57,442 nucleotides of DNA from Bacteroidota bacterium. GTDB taxonomy: Bacteria; Bacteroidota; Rhodothermia; Rhodothermales; UBA10348. This document shows, in pieces, positions 45,628 to 55,181 of this stretch. Numbering within the stretch: the stretch's first letter is position 1; each line of letters starts with the position of its first letter. A program made the position numbers and the translations under genes. The stretch is from positions 1 through 57,442 of the forward strand of contig JADFHF010000023.1 in the NCBI GenBank assembly GCA_022567305.1. The letters are read 5' to 3'. The notes under the pieces were generated by a model. That model ran no database searches. It was given only the letters and a program-made list of their open reading frames with translations, and was not told the DNA's origin.

Positions 45628-47269
45628 CGATCATCCTCACTGTGTCCGGTATCACGGTATCCCAACGGGGTCGTACAGATTCTTCAACGATTTTCCAGGC
45701 GATCGGCTCCGGTTCAACGTAGGGTTTCAGGCTTCCCGGGTTCCATTTTCGGTCATTATTTCTGTCGACGAATGCTCGAACGAGATACTTTGTTTGTCCC
45801 GGTAATCCCGAAAAGCGAAAATTTCCAGCCGAATCCGTTAACGTCAGGTACGTGGATGATCCTGCGTCATTGCGGATGAGCTGCACGATTATCGGAGACG
45901 AGGCTCCGTTTGCTCTGACGACTCCGCTTAATTCTCCGATGCTCGCATTATTAACTCGAACAAAGATCCGAGAATAGGTTGTATCGGGTCCGGTCAGGTA
46001 TACTTCCAGAGGCGACCTAAAATCGGGCTCACGTAACATCAGCTTAACGCCATTCGTCGTTATGATATGATGGGGGACCGGGACACCGGATGTATCTCGC
46101 ACTTCAATGATCCAGTTCTCCGCCGGCGGGGATGAAAACGAAAGGGCGGGACGGATACCGGGCCAAAGCCTAAAATGGCCGGCAGCGTCAGCGGAGAGCG
46201 TGTCGGGTTGAAACCCGAGAAAGGAACTGGTGCCAAAAAATGGTTGGCTCGATGGGGTGAAGTAGAGCGTGTCAGAGACCATCGTGTTTCCGGTGGAATC
46301 GGAAATGGACGCATGACCAGATAATCGATGAGGTGCGCTAGCGAGTGGATCATGCCTGAGGATAATCTCCCGAGGGTCGTCTCCCGAGTACATTCCGCGC
46401 ACCGTTTGACGCTCGGAAGATATTGAGTCGGCAACGAGCCAATTCACCACGGACGTGTCGCTCAGGACAACGGCTTCAGAAAACCGAAGTTGAAGCTCCT
46501 GGTTCGAAAGAGCTCTGGCTTCTTGGATGCGAGGGTGCTCAGTATCGATCGTAGCCAACACCCATGGTCGATCGACCGCTTGTCCGATGGAGTCGGCCAC
46601 GAGAACGTCTACGGGGGGGAAAGCTGCTTTTTCACCTCGATCGAGGATCCGATTCCTGTTAGCATCCCGCAGTGCGATCACGCGATATGGACCCTCGCGG
46701 AGATACGAGAGCGAGAAATATCCCTCAACATCGGTCTGGGTTCGGTAGTCGGGAGTGGTTCCGGCTTGAACCACTGCCAATGAATCGACCACAAAGGCAA
46801 ATACGTCGGTTGAAACGGCCGGAGTACCATCGGAAAAATGCAATACCCGACCCTTTAACTTACCGCGGTTGATCGAAGGACCCGTACCGAACGCGACCGT
46901 AATCGGCTCGGTAAGCGAAACGTTGTGGGCGTCTCGCAGACCAGAATCGATCGTGATGATATAGGTCGTATTCGATCGGAGAGGACCCGGGAATATGACT
47001 TCAATTCGGTCATTTCGAATTCGGACGTCAAAGGGTTGGTCAAAATCCGGGACGACCGAGATGGCCTGCGCTGCAGAACGTTCATCCAGCCGTTCGTCAA
47101 ACTGAAAACTGATTCGATCGATCGTCTGATTGACCGATCCATCAGGCGGAACGGAGAAAACAAGAGTCGGTGGATCCCGATCGGGGGGACCGCCGGTTGG
47201 CGGAACGGGTACTGCGCACCCAGCCATCACAATCATGGCAACAATAATCCATGGCCAGCTAGTCGACAT
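45620..47269 (-). CDS. Outer-surface lipoprotein with Ig-like (SbsA/Big_5) domain
   Basis: A 549-residue protein. The likely start at 47269 gives a signal peptide with a cysteine lipobox (IVMAGC, C18), so the mature protein is probably lipidated. The position -3 residue is Met rather than Leu, a slight departure from the consensus. An Ig-like Big_5 domain follows (about 28-130, PPTLVFSVPPDGSVNQTIDRISFQFDE), then beta-rich regions including a SdrD B-like or carboxypeptidase-regulatory fold (VEGYFSLSYLREGPYRVIALRDANRNRILD). The role is unknown, possibly cell-surface or periplasmic. Another methionine at 47341 gives a longer reading that overlaps the upstream gene. Confidence 0.78.
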   Translation of the reverse strand: MSTSWPWIIVAMIVMAGCAVPVPPTGGPPDRDPPTLVFSVPPDGSVNQTIDRISFQFDERLDERSAAQAISVVPDFDQPFDVRIRNDRIEVIFPGPLRSNTTYIITIDSGLRDAHNVSLTEPITVAFGTGPSINRGKLKGRVLHFSDGTPAVSTDVFAFVVDSLAVVQAGTTPDYRTQTDVEGYFSLSYLREGPYRVIALRDANRNRILDRGEKAAFPPVDVLVADSIGQAVDRPWVLATIDTEHPRIQEARALSNQELQLRFSEAVVLSDTSVVNWLVADSISSERQTVRGMYSGDDPREIILRHDPLASAPHRLSGHASISDSTGNTMVSDTLYFTPSSQPFFGTSSFLGFQPDTLSADAAGHFRLWPGIRPALSFSSPPAENWIIEVRDTSGVPVPHHIITTNGVKLMLREPDFRSPLEVYLTGPDTTYSRIFVRVNNASIGELSGVVRANGASSPIIVQLIRNDAGSSTYLTLTDSAGNFRFSGLPGQTKYLVRAFVDRNNDRKWNPGSLKPYVEPEPIAWKIVEESVRPRWDTVIPDTVRMIVD

Positions 47270-47337
47270 ATCTCGGCGCTGACCATCATCCCTCCCGGCA
47301 GTACAATGGAACGCACCGAACGGTAATCGAGAATCAC

Positions 47338-47973
47338 TCATCCGTTGTCTGACCGTTTACTTCGGAGATTGAAGAACAGATACGTGCCGATTACGGCCGC
47401 ACCCACGATGACAGTCGGTTCAAGTACTCTGTGCAACCACCCTTTGTCTTCAAATTCAACGTTTGTTTCCTCATACCGAGGATCGGTCAGACGGTCCGCG
47501 AGACTCGCATCTACCGTATCTACAAGTTCTTGACTACACAGACTGTCTGCCAGTATCTGCGCATCCGGACCCGTGAAAATGTACCGCATAGCGACCGATG
47601 CCGTTCGTTCGACCAATCCAGACCCAAGACGGCGCATGTGAATGCTGACATGGTCTATTCTGTACCGAAATCGGGGTAACTTCAAATCCACATTGGAAGA
47701 GTCAATCGTGTAAACGGTATGACCTTCGTTCATCCAGTGAGATACGAGGGCCGGGCGCAGGTACGGGGCACGCTCATCGGCATCCAATTCGAACGAGTCC
47801 GCGTCAATCAGCACATCGGCAATGCACTCGATCCCGGCCGCCTGCAGCCGTTCGAGGTGAACCGGCTGGGCGGATGAAAGAGCACTCATTGATGCAAAAA
47901 TGGCTATGAAAAATAAATGCTTCAAGAAAGTGCCCACGATGATCAGTCCAGTGTGGGTGCCCGACCGGCACAC
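47338..47973 (-). CDS. Exported hypothetical protein with C-terminal transmembrane helix
   Basis: A 211-residue protein I do not recognise. A signal peptide (LKHLFFIAIFASMSALSSA) is followed by an alpha-beta region with several regularly spaced hydrophobic strands (VYTIDSSNVDLKLPRFRYRIDHVSIHMRR), and a C-terminal transmembrane helix (VIVGAAVIGTYLFFN, about 188-202) ends in a basic tail. A GTG at 47937 would remove the first 12 residues and give a tighter signal peptide. It begins a minus-strand unit followed by the Ig-like lipoprotein and nnrD/E. Its divergent promoter region carries tandem repeats. Confidence 0.6.
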   Translation of the reverse strand: MCRSGTHTGLIIVGTFLKHLFFIAIFASMSALSSAQPVHLERLQAAGIECIADVLIDADSFELDADERAPYLRPALVSHWMNEGHTVYTIDSSNVDLKLPRFRYRIDHVSIHMRRLGSGLVERTASVAMRYIFTGPDAQILADSLCSQELVDTVDASLADRLTDPRYEETNVEFEDKGWLHRVLEPTVIVGAAVIGTYLFFNLRSKRSDNG

Positions 47974-48022
47974 GTCGCAAGATCCGAAGGGGGGCGTTGC
48001 CGGTCAACGGAATTCCCCGCGC

Positions 48023-48098
48023 AATTTTAGAGGTGCAACTTTAGAAAAGTAATTTTAGAGGCGCAACTTTACTGAAGCATTTTGAAGACGTAACCCTA
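48023..48098. repeat. Tandem 21-base direct repeats in a divergent promoter region
   Basis: AATTTTAGAGGTGCAACTTTA (48023-48043) recurs at 48051-48071 with one change (C for T), and a degenerate third copy (about 14 of 21 positions by eye) begins at 48078. The spacing is 28 then 27 bases. The repeats sit between the start of the exported hypothetical protein and the SpoU methylase gene, which are divergent. The count is too low for a CRISPR array, and the placement suggests operator sites or a decayed repeat. Confidence 0.6.
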
Positions 48099-48123
48099 TT
48101 TTCAGGTCGCCAATTACTTATTT

Positions 48124-48129
48124 AAGGAG
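48124..48129 (+). promoter_or_regulatory. Shine-Dalgarno fixing the GTG start of the SpoU methylase
   Basis: AAGGAG sits four bases before GTG at 48134. It supports that non-ATG start and is one of the clearest ribosome-binding sites in the window. Confidence 0.6.
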
Positions 48130-48133
48130 TACC

Positions 48134-48928
48134 GTGCTTACTGAAAAGCAGAAAAAGGAAATTGCTTCCCTGAATAGACGAAAGAATCGGGAGCAGCAGA
48201 ACGTCTTTCTTGTCGAGGGTATTCGTTCTGTCGATACCGCCCTCGAGTCAGTTGCAGAGGTGAGATTTTTGATTTCGACTTCAGCCACGCACTCACCGGA
48301 GCGAGACAGTCGGGCAGAATCGTTAGGGGGTATAGCGGCCACACTTTCTGAGAGCGAGATGGCGAAGATCTCGGACGTTCGAAATTCTCAGGGGCTGCTG
48401 CTTGTGGCTGCACGGCCATGGTCTGATCCTGACGATCTGCTCTCCCAAAATAGCATTTTGATCCTGGATGGAGTTCAGGATCCTGGCAATGTAGGTACGC
48501 TTCTGAGAACCGCGGCGTGGTTCGGCGTGGATGCCGTGCTGGCCGGCCCGGAAACCGCAGATTTTTTTAACGCGAAGGTAGTCCGAGCGAGTATGGGAGG
48601 GATCTGGGACGTGCAGCTTGCTTACACGGATGATCTGTCGGCTTGGTGTTCGGCCTGGACAGGCGCGGAGCGCTATCTCTATGCAGCTGATCTCGATGGC
48701 CAGGCGCTCGACGACTGGCTACCGACTTTCCCATCGGCGCTCATTGTTGGGAGCGAAGCCCGTGGAATATCCGAGGTCCTCGCACCCTTCATCATAGAGC
48801 GGATCTACGTGCCTTCGTCCCCGGCACGATCAGAAGAGCAGTACCCACGGAATCGGGCCACAGAATCGCTAAATGCGGCGGTCGCGGGAGCCCTGGTTAT
48901 CTCGTCCTGGGTCCGCCAAATAGGTTGA
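48134..48928 (+). CDS. TrmH/SpoU family RNA 2'-O-ribose methyltransferase
   Basis: A 264-residue SPOUT-class methyltransferase. An N-terminal substrate-binding domain (about 1-95) is followed by the knotted catalytic domain with ILDGVQDPGNVGTLLRTAAW, FNAKVVRASMGG, IVGSEARGIS and the C-terminal SLNAAVAGAL. It probably methylates rRNA or tRNA riboses; RlmB-like specificity is likely but unproved. Between the strand before SPARSEEQYP and SLNAAVA there is an insertion of about 13 residues compared with usual homologues. The start is GTG with a strong Shine-Dalgarno. Confidence 0.85.
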   Translation: MLTEKQKKEIASLNRRKNREQQNVFLVEGIRSVDTALESVAEVRFLISTSATHSPERDSRAESLGGIAATLSESEMAKISDVRNSQGLLLVAARPWSDPDDLLSQNSILILDGVQDPGNVGTLLRTAAWFGVDAVLAGPETADFFNAKVVRASMGGIWDVQLAYTDDLSAWCSAWTGAERYLYAADLDGQALDDWLPTFPSALIVGSEARGISEVLAPFIIERIYVPSSPARSEEQYPRNRATESLNAAVAGALVISSWVRQIG

Positions 48929-49006
48929 TTCTCCTCAGCTTGTTTCGGGTCAAAGCAGTATACTTCCTTGATTTAACGCATTTCAATTTCGGACCGGAGC
49001 CGCCGC

Positions 49007-50227
49007 ATGGAGGTACCCTCCTTACAGGGCCTTGGGATTGAGTATGGTCTTCTCACGATGGAGAAGCGAGCCAAGCTCAGCGAGAAGCACCGCGTTCTTC
49101 GCATCGCGATTCCAAAGGAAATATCAAACGAAGAACGTCGCGTTGCAGTCTCTCCAGCCGGTGTTCACACGCTCGTATCCAATGGGCACGAGGTGATGAT
49201 CGGTGCGGATGCAGGGGAAGCCGCTCACTTTCCGGACATCGAATATGCGGATGCGGGCGCACAAGTCGAATCCGATACCGCGACACTCTATGGCGCATGT
49301 GAACTCATCGTCAAAGTCGGTCCTCCGTCCGAAGAGGAGTTGAAACTGCTGCAAGAAAAGCAGATACTGATTTCGGCTCTCCATCTGGGTGAAACGACCC
49401 CCGATTTTCTAAAAAGACTGATGGACCTGGGCATCACAGGGATCGGATTTGAATTTATCCGCGACTCAGATGGCACACTCCCTATCGTCCGTATGATGCA
49501 TGAAATCATGGGTTCGATGGCCGTTCAGATCGCAGCTCGCTATCTGGAGAGTTCAGAAGGAGGCAAGGGCGTGATGCTAGGCGGAATTTCCGGTGTGCCA
49601 CCATCCAACGTGGTCATTCTTGGCGCTGGAGTGGTGGGCGAATGGGCTGCCCGAACGGCGCTGGGATTTGGCGCTCACGTCATCGTGCTCGACAATGATC
49701 TTGGCGCGCTCCGTTCCCTGGAGCACTACCTGGATCGAAGGATTACTACAGCCATGGCAACCGAGCAATACATTCGACACGCCGTCCAGACGGCTGATGT
49801 ACTTATCGGCGCCATGATGACAGCTGGCCAACGATCGCCCATTATGGTGAGTAGGGATATGGTAGCAAGCATGCGAGATGGTTCGGTCATCGTAGATGCG
49901 GTGATTGATCAGGGCGGATGTATCGAAACGAGCAAACCAACGACGCATTCAGAGCCGGCTTTCAAGGAAAACGGTGTGATCCACTATTGTATCCCGAACA
50001 TGCCCTCCAACGCAGCTCGAACGGCGACGTATGCGCTGACCAACGTCCTGGTACCGTATCTGATAAAAATCGGGGAGGTGAGATCGGTCAACGACGCGCT
50101 CTGGACGGACGTCGGTTTACGCAACGGCACGTATGTTTACCGCCGCCACTTGACGAAGAAGAGCCTGGCAACGATGTTTGGAATGCCCTACCGAGATATA
50201 GAGCTGTTGATTGCCAGCGGTATTTAA
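49007..50227 (+). CDS. ald: Alanine dehydrogenase
   Basis: A 406-residue NAD-dependent enzyme interconverting L-alanine and pyruvate. The N-terminal substrate domain ([23 protein letters not shown]) is followed by the NAD Rossmann domain with [22 protein letters not shown], and [14 protein letters not shown] appears near the active site. It has a longer N-terminus than the usual ~370 residues; a start at residue 18 (49058) is possible. It precedes the hut genes by 41 bases, so the cluster may supply amino-group handling during histidine breakdown. This link is inference. Confidence 0.93.
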   Translation: MEVPSLQGLGIEYGLLTMEKRAKLSEKHRVLRIAIPKEISNEERRVAVSPAGVHTLVSNGHEVMIGADAGEAAHFPDIEYADAGAQVESDTATLYGACELIVKVGPPSEEELKLLQEKQILISALHLGETTPDFLKRLMDLGITGIGFEFIRDSDGTLPIVRMMHEIMGSMAVQIAARYLESSEGGKGVMLGGISGVPPSNVVILGAGVVGEWAARTALGFGAHVIVLDNDLGALRSLEHYLDRRITTAMATEQYIRHAVQTADVLIGAMMTAGQRSPIMVSRDMVASMRDGSVIVDAVIDQGGCIETSKPTTHSEPAFKENGVIHYCIPNMPSNAARTATYALTNVLVPYLIKIGEVRSVNDALWTDVGLRNGTYVYRRHLTKKSLATMFGMPYRDIELLIASGI

Positions 50228-50268
50228 TCAAGTCGGAATTCATTGAGTCGGAATCTATTGAGTCCCCC

Positions 50269-51936
50269 ATGAATGTAGAAACCCACGCGCCGGTCAAGGC
50301 TGCCACCGGCACAGACCTCAGTTGCAAAGGATGGCACCAGGAGGCTGCCATGCGGATGCTAATGAACAATCTGGATCCGGCGGTGGCCGAGCGACCGGAG
50401 GACCTCATTGTATATGGTGGGGGTGGAAAAGCAGCGCGAGACTGGGCGAGCTATCACCGGATTATAGATACTCTGAAGCGTCTTGAACACGATGAAACTC
50501 TTCTGGTACAGAGCGGGAAGCCTGTCGGCGTATTCAAGACGCACGAAGAGGCGCCAAGAGTCCTGATCGCCAACGCTCATCTCGTGCCTAACTGGGCTAA
50601 TTGGGACGAGTTTCGGCGGCTCGACGCTATGGGGTTGACGATGTACGGTCAGATGACGGCCGGGTCATGGATCTACATTGGAACGCAGGGAATCTTGCAG
50701 GGCACGTACGAGACTTTTGCCGAATGCGCCCGTAAATACTTCGACGGGTCGCTCAAGAATCGGCTGGTTGTTACCGCCGGACTCGGAGGCATGGGAGGTG
50801 CCCAACCATTAGCCGCGACGATGAATGACGGCCATTGTCTTGCGGTGGAAGTGGATTCTGTTCGAATTCAGCGCCGAGTGGAAACCGGCTACTGCGACAC
50901 AGCCGCGGAGAGCCTGGATGAAGCGCTCGAAATGCTGGACGATGCCCGTGCGCGTTCAGAACCGCTGTCTGTTGGCCTACTCGGGAATATTGCTGAAGTA
51001 CTCCCGGAAATGGTTCGTCGGGACATCACACCGGATGTGCTCACAGATCAGACGTCGGCGCATGACCTTCTGCTAGGATACATCCCGGCGGGATATTCTT
51101 TGGAAGAGGCCTCTGCCTTACGCGAGAATGATCCTGCGAGCTACGAAGAAGCCGTCCTGGATTCCATGCAGGTTCACGTCGAAGCCATGCTTGAGATGAA
51201 GAATCAGGGAGCCATCACTTTTGATTACGGCAACAATCTGCGAGGACAGGTTTCGGATCGTCGGGGGATGACGAAAGCGTTCGATATACCGGGATTCGTA
51301 CCCGAATTTATCCGGCCGTTGTTCTGCAAGGGGTCTGGGCCGTTTCGTTGGGCGGCCCTCTCCGGTGCGCCTGAGGACATTGAGGTAACCGACAATGCTA
51401 TCTTAGAGACGTTTCCTGACAATGAAGTGCTTGCCCGCTGGATTTCGAAGGCTCGGGAAAAGGTTCAATTTCAAGGAGTGCCTGCTCGGATCTGCTGGTT
51501 GGAGTACGGAGAACGAGCCGAGATGGGAGAGAAATTCAATTGGCTCGTAAAGACCGGTCGTGTTCAGGCGCCACTCGTTATCGGTCGAGATCACCTCGAT
51601 ACCGGCTCCGTAGCCTCACCCAATCGCGAAACGGAGGGGATGAAGGATGGCTCGGATGCCATCGCCGACTGGCCGCTGCTCAATGCCATGCTCAATACGG
51701 CCTGTGGAGCCAGCTGGGTATCGTTGCACCACGGTGGGGGTGTCGGGATAGGTTATTCCATCCACTCCGGCATGGTCTGCGTTGCGGACGGAACAGAGAT
51801 GGCTGATCGTAGGCTCAACCGGGTCTTAACTGCAGACCCCGGGACGGGGGTCATGCGACATGCCGATGCGGGATATGAGACCGCCGTCGAAACGGCCAAC
51901 GAGCGAGGTGTCGATCTTCCCATGATCAACGGATAA
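50269..51936 (+). CDS. hutU: Urocanate hydratase
   Basis: A 555-residue enzyme converting urocanate to imidazolone propionate in histidine degradation. The NAD-binding motif GLGGMGGAQ is at 171-179, and [15 protein letters not shown] with the conserved cysteine is at about 352-366. ATG at 50269 is chosen because it gives the standard length; the reading continues upstream in another frame across the end of ald, which is not coding. A short imperfect repeat (AGTCGGAAT, CATTGAGTCGGAATCTATT) lies just before the start. It is the first gene of hutU-hutH-hutI. Confidence 0.96.
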   Translation: MNVETHAPVKAATGTDLSCKGWHQEAAMRMLMNNLDPAVAERPEDLIVYGGGGKAARDWASYHRIIDTLKRLEHDETLLVQSGKPVGVFKTHEEAPRVLIANAHLVPNWANWDEFRRLDAMGLTMYGQMTAGSWIYIGTQGILQGTYETFAECARKYFDGSLKNRLVVTAGLGGMGGAQPLAATMNDGHCLAVEVDSVRIQRRVETGYCDTAAESLDEALEMLDDARARSEPLSVGLLGNIAEVLPEMVRRDITPDVLTDQTSAHDLLLGYIPAGYSLEEASALRENDPASYEEAVLDSMQVHVEAMLEMKNQGAITFDYGNNLRGQVSDRRGMTKAFDIPGFVPEFIRPLFCKGSGPFRWAALSGAPEDIEVTDNAILETFPDNEVLARWISKAREKVQFQGVPARICWLEYGERAEMGEKFNWLVKTGRVQAPLVIGRDHLDTGSVASPNRETEGMKDGSDAIADWPLLNAMLNTACGASWVSLHHGGGVGIGYSIHSGMVCVADGTEMADRRLNRVLTADPGTGVMRHADAGYETAVETANERGVDLPMING

Positions 51937-51947
51937 AGCCAACCTGC

Positions 51948-53450
51948 ATGTTAGATTTCGTCACTGTCTTAAATCTCGAAACCGATCTACAGAAGAGCCT
52001 GGACCATTTGCGCGAGGATCCTACGCGTGTCCGCGAATCCAGGGATCGATTAGAAGCAGCCGTTTCCGATGGGACCCCCACCTATGGTGTCAATACAGGA
52101 TTTGGGAAGCTCGCCTCCAAGAAAATCAAAGAGCGAGATCAGAAGCGTCTGCAACGAAACTTGCTTTTGAGTCATGCTGTGGGAGTGGGAGACCCTATTC
52201 CGAAGCCCATCACCCGACTGATGCTGCGCTTGAAAATCCATGCTCTGGGTCTTGGATACTCAGGCGTTTCTGAGAAGACGTTTGAGCGACTCCTGGAAAT
52301 GGACCGTCGCGGTTGGATTCCAGTAGTCCCGGCTCGCGGGAGTGTCGGGGCGTCTGGAGATCTGGCACCCCTTGCGCACCTCGCTCTTCCACTCATTGGC
52401 CACGGATTCATCTGGAGCGAGGACGACAGACAGATACCAGCAGCGGAAGTGCTGGCAGAAACGGGTCTGGAGCCCATTGATCTCCAGCCCAAAGATGGAC
52501 TGAGTCTCATCAACGGAACCCAAATGATGACGGCGTATGGCGCGTTTATTTTCGCACGGTCTCTTCAACTGATTCGTACGGCGGATATCCTTTCTGCAAT
52601 GAGCCTCGAAGCCCTTCAGGGAAGTCTGAAGCCATTCGATGGCCGCGTGCACGAGATCCGACCGCATCCAGGCCAAATAAAGGTGGCCGATAATATTCGG
52701 CTTCTGCTTGCCGATAGTGAGATTCTTGAGTCACACCGAGACTGTGGAAAAATTCAAGATCCGTACAGTTTGAGATGTATTCCTCAGGTGCATGGAGCCA
52801 GTCGAGACGCGCTCGAGCATGGACGATCCGTAATTGAAATAGAAATCAATTCGGTGACCGACAATCCGTTGGTCTTTGAACCCGGAGAGATCATCAGTGC
52901 TGGGAATTTTCATGGGCAACCGGTGGCATTAGTTCTGGACTATGCCGCGATCGCCCTGGCAGAGCTTGCTAGTATTTCGGAACGACGAATTTATCTGCTC
53001 TTGGAGGGGCACGACGGGTTGCCGGAGCTCCTGATGAAGGAGACGGGCCTTAATTCGGGATTTATGATTCCGCAGTACACGGCGGCGGCTCTGGTCTCGG
53101 AGAACAAAATATTGGCGCATCCCGCGTCGGTCGACTCTATACCGACCAGCCTGGGTCAGGAAGATCATGTCAGCATGGGAAGCATCAGCGCCATCAAACT
53201 GTTGCAGGTGATGAAAAATCTGGAACACGTGTTAGCGATCGAAATGCTGACTGCGGCTCAGGCATTGGACTACCGTTTGCCCCTGAAGCCGGGGCGTGGA
53301 GTCGAACTCGCACATGTTTACATTCGCGAAAGAATCCCTCACCGGGAATCTGACTACCTCTTTCAGGACGATCTGAAGCCGTGTCTTGAAATCGTCCGCT
53401 CGGCGGCGCTACATGAAGAGGTATCTGCCGCTATCGGGGCTCTGAAATAG
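51948..53450 (+). CDS. hutH: Histidine ammonia-lyase
   Basis: A 500-residue aromatic ammonia-lyase converting histidine to urocanate and ammonia. The MIO prosthetic-group tripeptide A135-S136-G137 occurs in GSVGASGDLAPLAHLALPL. Other family blocks are GVNTGFG at 47-53 and the NFHG and E-rich C-terminal parts (DNPLVFEPGEIISAGNFHG). It follows hutU by 11 bases and abuts hutI, forming the core of the histidine-utilisation operon. Confidence 0.96.
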   Translation: MLDFVTVLNLETDLQKSLDHLREDPTRVRESRDRLEAAVSDGTPTYGVNTGFGKLASKKIKERDQKRLQRNLLLSHAVGVGDPIPKPITRLMLRLKIHALGLGYSGVSEKTFERLLEMDRRGWIPVVPARGSVGASGDLAPLAHLALPLIGHGFIWSEDDRQIPAAEVLAETGLEPIDLQPKDGLSLINGTQMMTAYGAFIFARSLQLIRTADILSAMSLEALQGSLKPFDGRVHEIRPHPGQIKVADNIRLLLADSEILESHRDCGKIQDPYSLRCIPQVHGASRDALEHGRSVIEIEINSVTDNPLVFEPGEIISAGNFHGQPVALVLDYAAIALAELASISERRIYLLLEGHDGLPELLMKETGLNSGFMIPQYTAAALVSENKILAHPASVDSIPTSLGQEDHVSMGSISAIKLLQVMKNLEHVLAIEMLTAAQALDYRLPLKPGRGVELAHVYIRERIPHRESDYLFQDDLKPCLEIVRSAALHEEVSAAIGALK

Positions 53451-54671
53451 TTGTTAGTGCCGATTCTTACCGACATATCCACTCTTTACACTTGCAAGCT
53501 GGACGGCGGACAGGACGAAGTTCATCCGATCATCGGAGCAACCATTGCCTGGGAAGATGAAACGATTCAATGGGTAGGGTCCGCGAGAGACGCTCCTGCT
53601 GGACTGGATACGGCTATGCAATACAGTGCCGATGGACAGGTGGTCGTGCCCGGCCTGGTGGACTGCCACACGCATATCGGGTTTGGGGGCTGGCGAGAAG
53701 ACGAATTCGAGCAGCGGATAAAGGGTGCGGGATACCTTGAGATTGCCGAGGCCGGCGGAGGAATCCAAAAAACTGTGCGTCAGACACGAGAAGCAACCAA
53801 CGAAGATCTGACGACCCACTGTCTAGCGGTGCTCGAGGAAATGGTTCGTCTCGGAGTAACAACCGTCGAATGCAAGTCTGGCTACGGACTTTCGGAAGAA
53901 GCAGAGCTTCAAATGCTGAGAATTTATATGTCGCTGAAAGAGCTGCAACCGGTGAGACTGGTTTCGACGTTTCTTGGAGCACATGTGATTCCACCCGAGT
54001 ATTCCGATGATCGAGCCGGATATGTGTCCCTGTTGTGTGATACGCTAATTCCGCAGATCCAGGAGGATGATCTAGCCACCTTCTGCGACGTCTTTGTCGA
54101 AGAAGGGGCTTTTTCTGGAGAAGAAGCCGAAAAAATCCTTCGTTCTGCGCAGGATGCAGGAATGCAATCGAAGCTCCACGCAGATCAACTTTCCGATGGC
54201 GGAGGAGGAGCGCTGGCCGCTCGCCTCGGAGCGATTTCGGCAGATCACCTGGAATACACTTCGACCGCGGGAATCGACACTATGGCCGATGCCGGGGTCG
54301 TCGGTGTGTGCCTCCCGTTTGCCTCGCTCTATCTGAACCAGCAACCGATGCAGGGGCGCAAGTTCGTGCGCGCGGGCGTGCGCCTGGCTGTTGCGACCGA
54401 TTTCAATCCGGGTTCGGCGCCCAGCTACCATCTTCCTCTCGCCATGATGCTTGCCTGCACCATGAGTCGATTTACACCGGCAGAGGCGCTGAAGGGTGCA
54501 ACGATTCATGCCGCTCTCGCACTGGGTCTTGAGAGCTCGGTGGGTTCGATTGAAAAAGGGAAACGTGCCGATTTTGCAATCCTGGACGTTTCAGATGTTA
54601 ATCATTGGATGTATCATTTTCGTTCCAATGCATGCACTCGGACGTTTATCGGCGGCATTCCACAGGATTGA
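53451..54671 (+). CDS. hutI: Imidazolonepropionase
   Basis: A 406-residue zinc- or iron-dependent amidohydrolase that opens imidazolone propionate to formiminoglutamate. Metal ligands are in VPGLVDCHTHIGFGG (H73, H75), with further sites in KLHADQLS and the ATDFNPGS loop. TTG at 53451, touching the hutH stop, and GTG at 53457 are both possible starts; the latter gives a cleaner N-terminus. The next step, formiminoglutamate breakdown (hutG or hutF/G), is not seen before the broken end of this contig segment. Confidence 0.95.
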   Translation: MLVPILTDISTLYTCKLDGGQDEVHPIIGATIAWEDETIQWVGSARDAPAGLDTAMQYSADGQVVVPGLVDCHTHIGFGGWREDEFEQRIKGAGYLEIAEAGGGIQKTVRQTREATNEDLTTHCLAVLEEMVRLGVTTVECKSGYGLSEEAELQMLRIYMSLKELQPVRLVSTFLGAHVIPPEYSDDRAGYVSLLCDTLIPQIQEDDLATFCDVFVEEGAFSGEEAEKILRSAQDAGMQSKLHADQLSDGGGGALAARLGAISADHLEYTSTAGIDTMADAGVVGVCLPFASLYLNQQPMQGRKFVRAGVRLAVATDFNPGSAPSYHLPLAMMLACTMSRFTPAEALKGATIHAALALGLESSVGSIEKGKRADFAILDVSDVNHWMYHFRSNACTRTFIGGIPQD

Positions 54672-54681
54672 GTATGGGCAG

Positions 54682-55167
54682 ATGAAGACTAAGATTTTTA
54701 CAACCGGCGGAACGATCGATAAGATTTACTTTGACGCTCAAAGTGAGTTTTCTGTAGGACGACCACAGATTACGACCATACTCGAACAGGCGATGGTTCA
54801 ACTGCCCTTTGAAGTGGAGGAGCTGTTCCAGAAGGACAGCCTTGATGTTTCCGAAGAGGACCGCGCTCTTCTCCTGAAAAAGGTGAGCGAGGATCCGTGT
54901 GATCACATTATCATTACTCACGGTACGGATACGATGGTAGAGACGGCGCAGGTCCTGGAAGCCGTGACCGACAAAGTGGTCGTCCTGGTAGGATCGCTCA
55001 GTCCGGCTCGTTTCAAGGGTTCGGATGCAGAATTTAATATTGGATTTGCCCTCGGAGCACTTCAAGCGCTCTCCCCCGGTATTTATATCACGATGAACGG
55101 GCGCATATTTCGGCCTGACGAAGTTCGAAAGAACCGGGCTGAAAATCGATTCGAAGCGCTCGACTAA
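54682..55167 (+). CDS. Asparaginase N-terminal-domain protein (single-domain)
   Basis: A 161-residue protein matching only the first half of L-asparaginases. TTGGTIDK (the catalytic threonine region) is near residues 7-14, and HGTDTM (second active-site motif, with T and D) is near 79-84. The C-terminal domain is absent, yet the reading is uninterrupted and stops cleanly before the M14 gene, so it is not obviously a pseudogene. Such stand-alone domains are known in several bacteria; their activity is unclear. It lies 10 bases after hutI. The ATG at 54682 is used; a longer reading upstream is out of frame within hutI. Confidence 0.82.
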   Translation: MKTKIFTTGGTIDKIYFDAQSEFSVGRPQITTILEQAMVQLPFEVEELFQKDSLDVSEEDRALLLKKVSEDPCDHIIITHGTDTMVETAQVLEAVTDKVVVLVGSLSPARFKGSDAEFNIGFALGALQALSPGIYITMNGRIFRPDEVRKNRAENRFEALD

Positions 55168-55181
55168 AGACCCACACGCTT

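Noticed and set aside
48023-48098. CRISPR array suspected from repeats near 48 kb
   Set aside because: Only two good copies with a third degenerate one, spacers of about seven bases, and no cas genes. The promoter-repeat reading is better.
49918-50268. 117-residue extension upstream of hutU
   Set aside because: It overlaps the end of ald in another frame, and its sequence does not match urocanase; the true start at 50269 gives standard length.
54496-54681. 62-residue extension upstream of the asparaginase
   Set aside because: It is an alternative frame within hutI. The clean start at 54682 matches the asparaginase motif TTGGTIDK.
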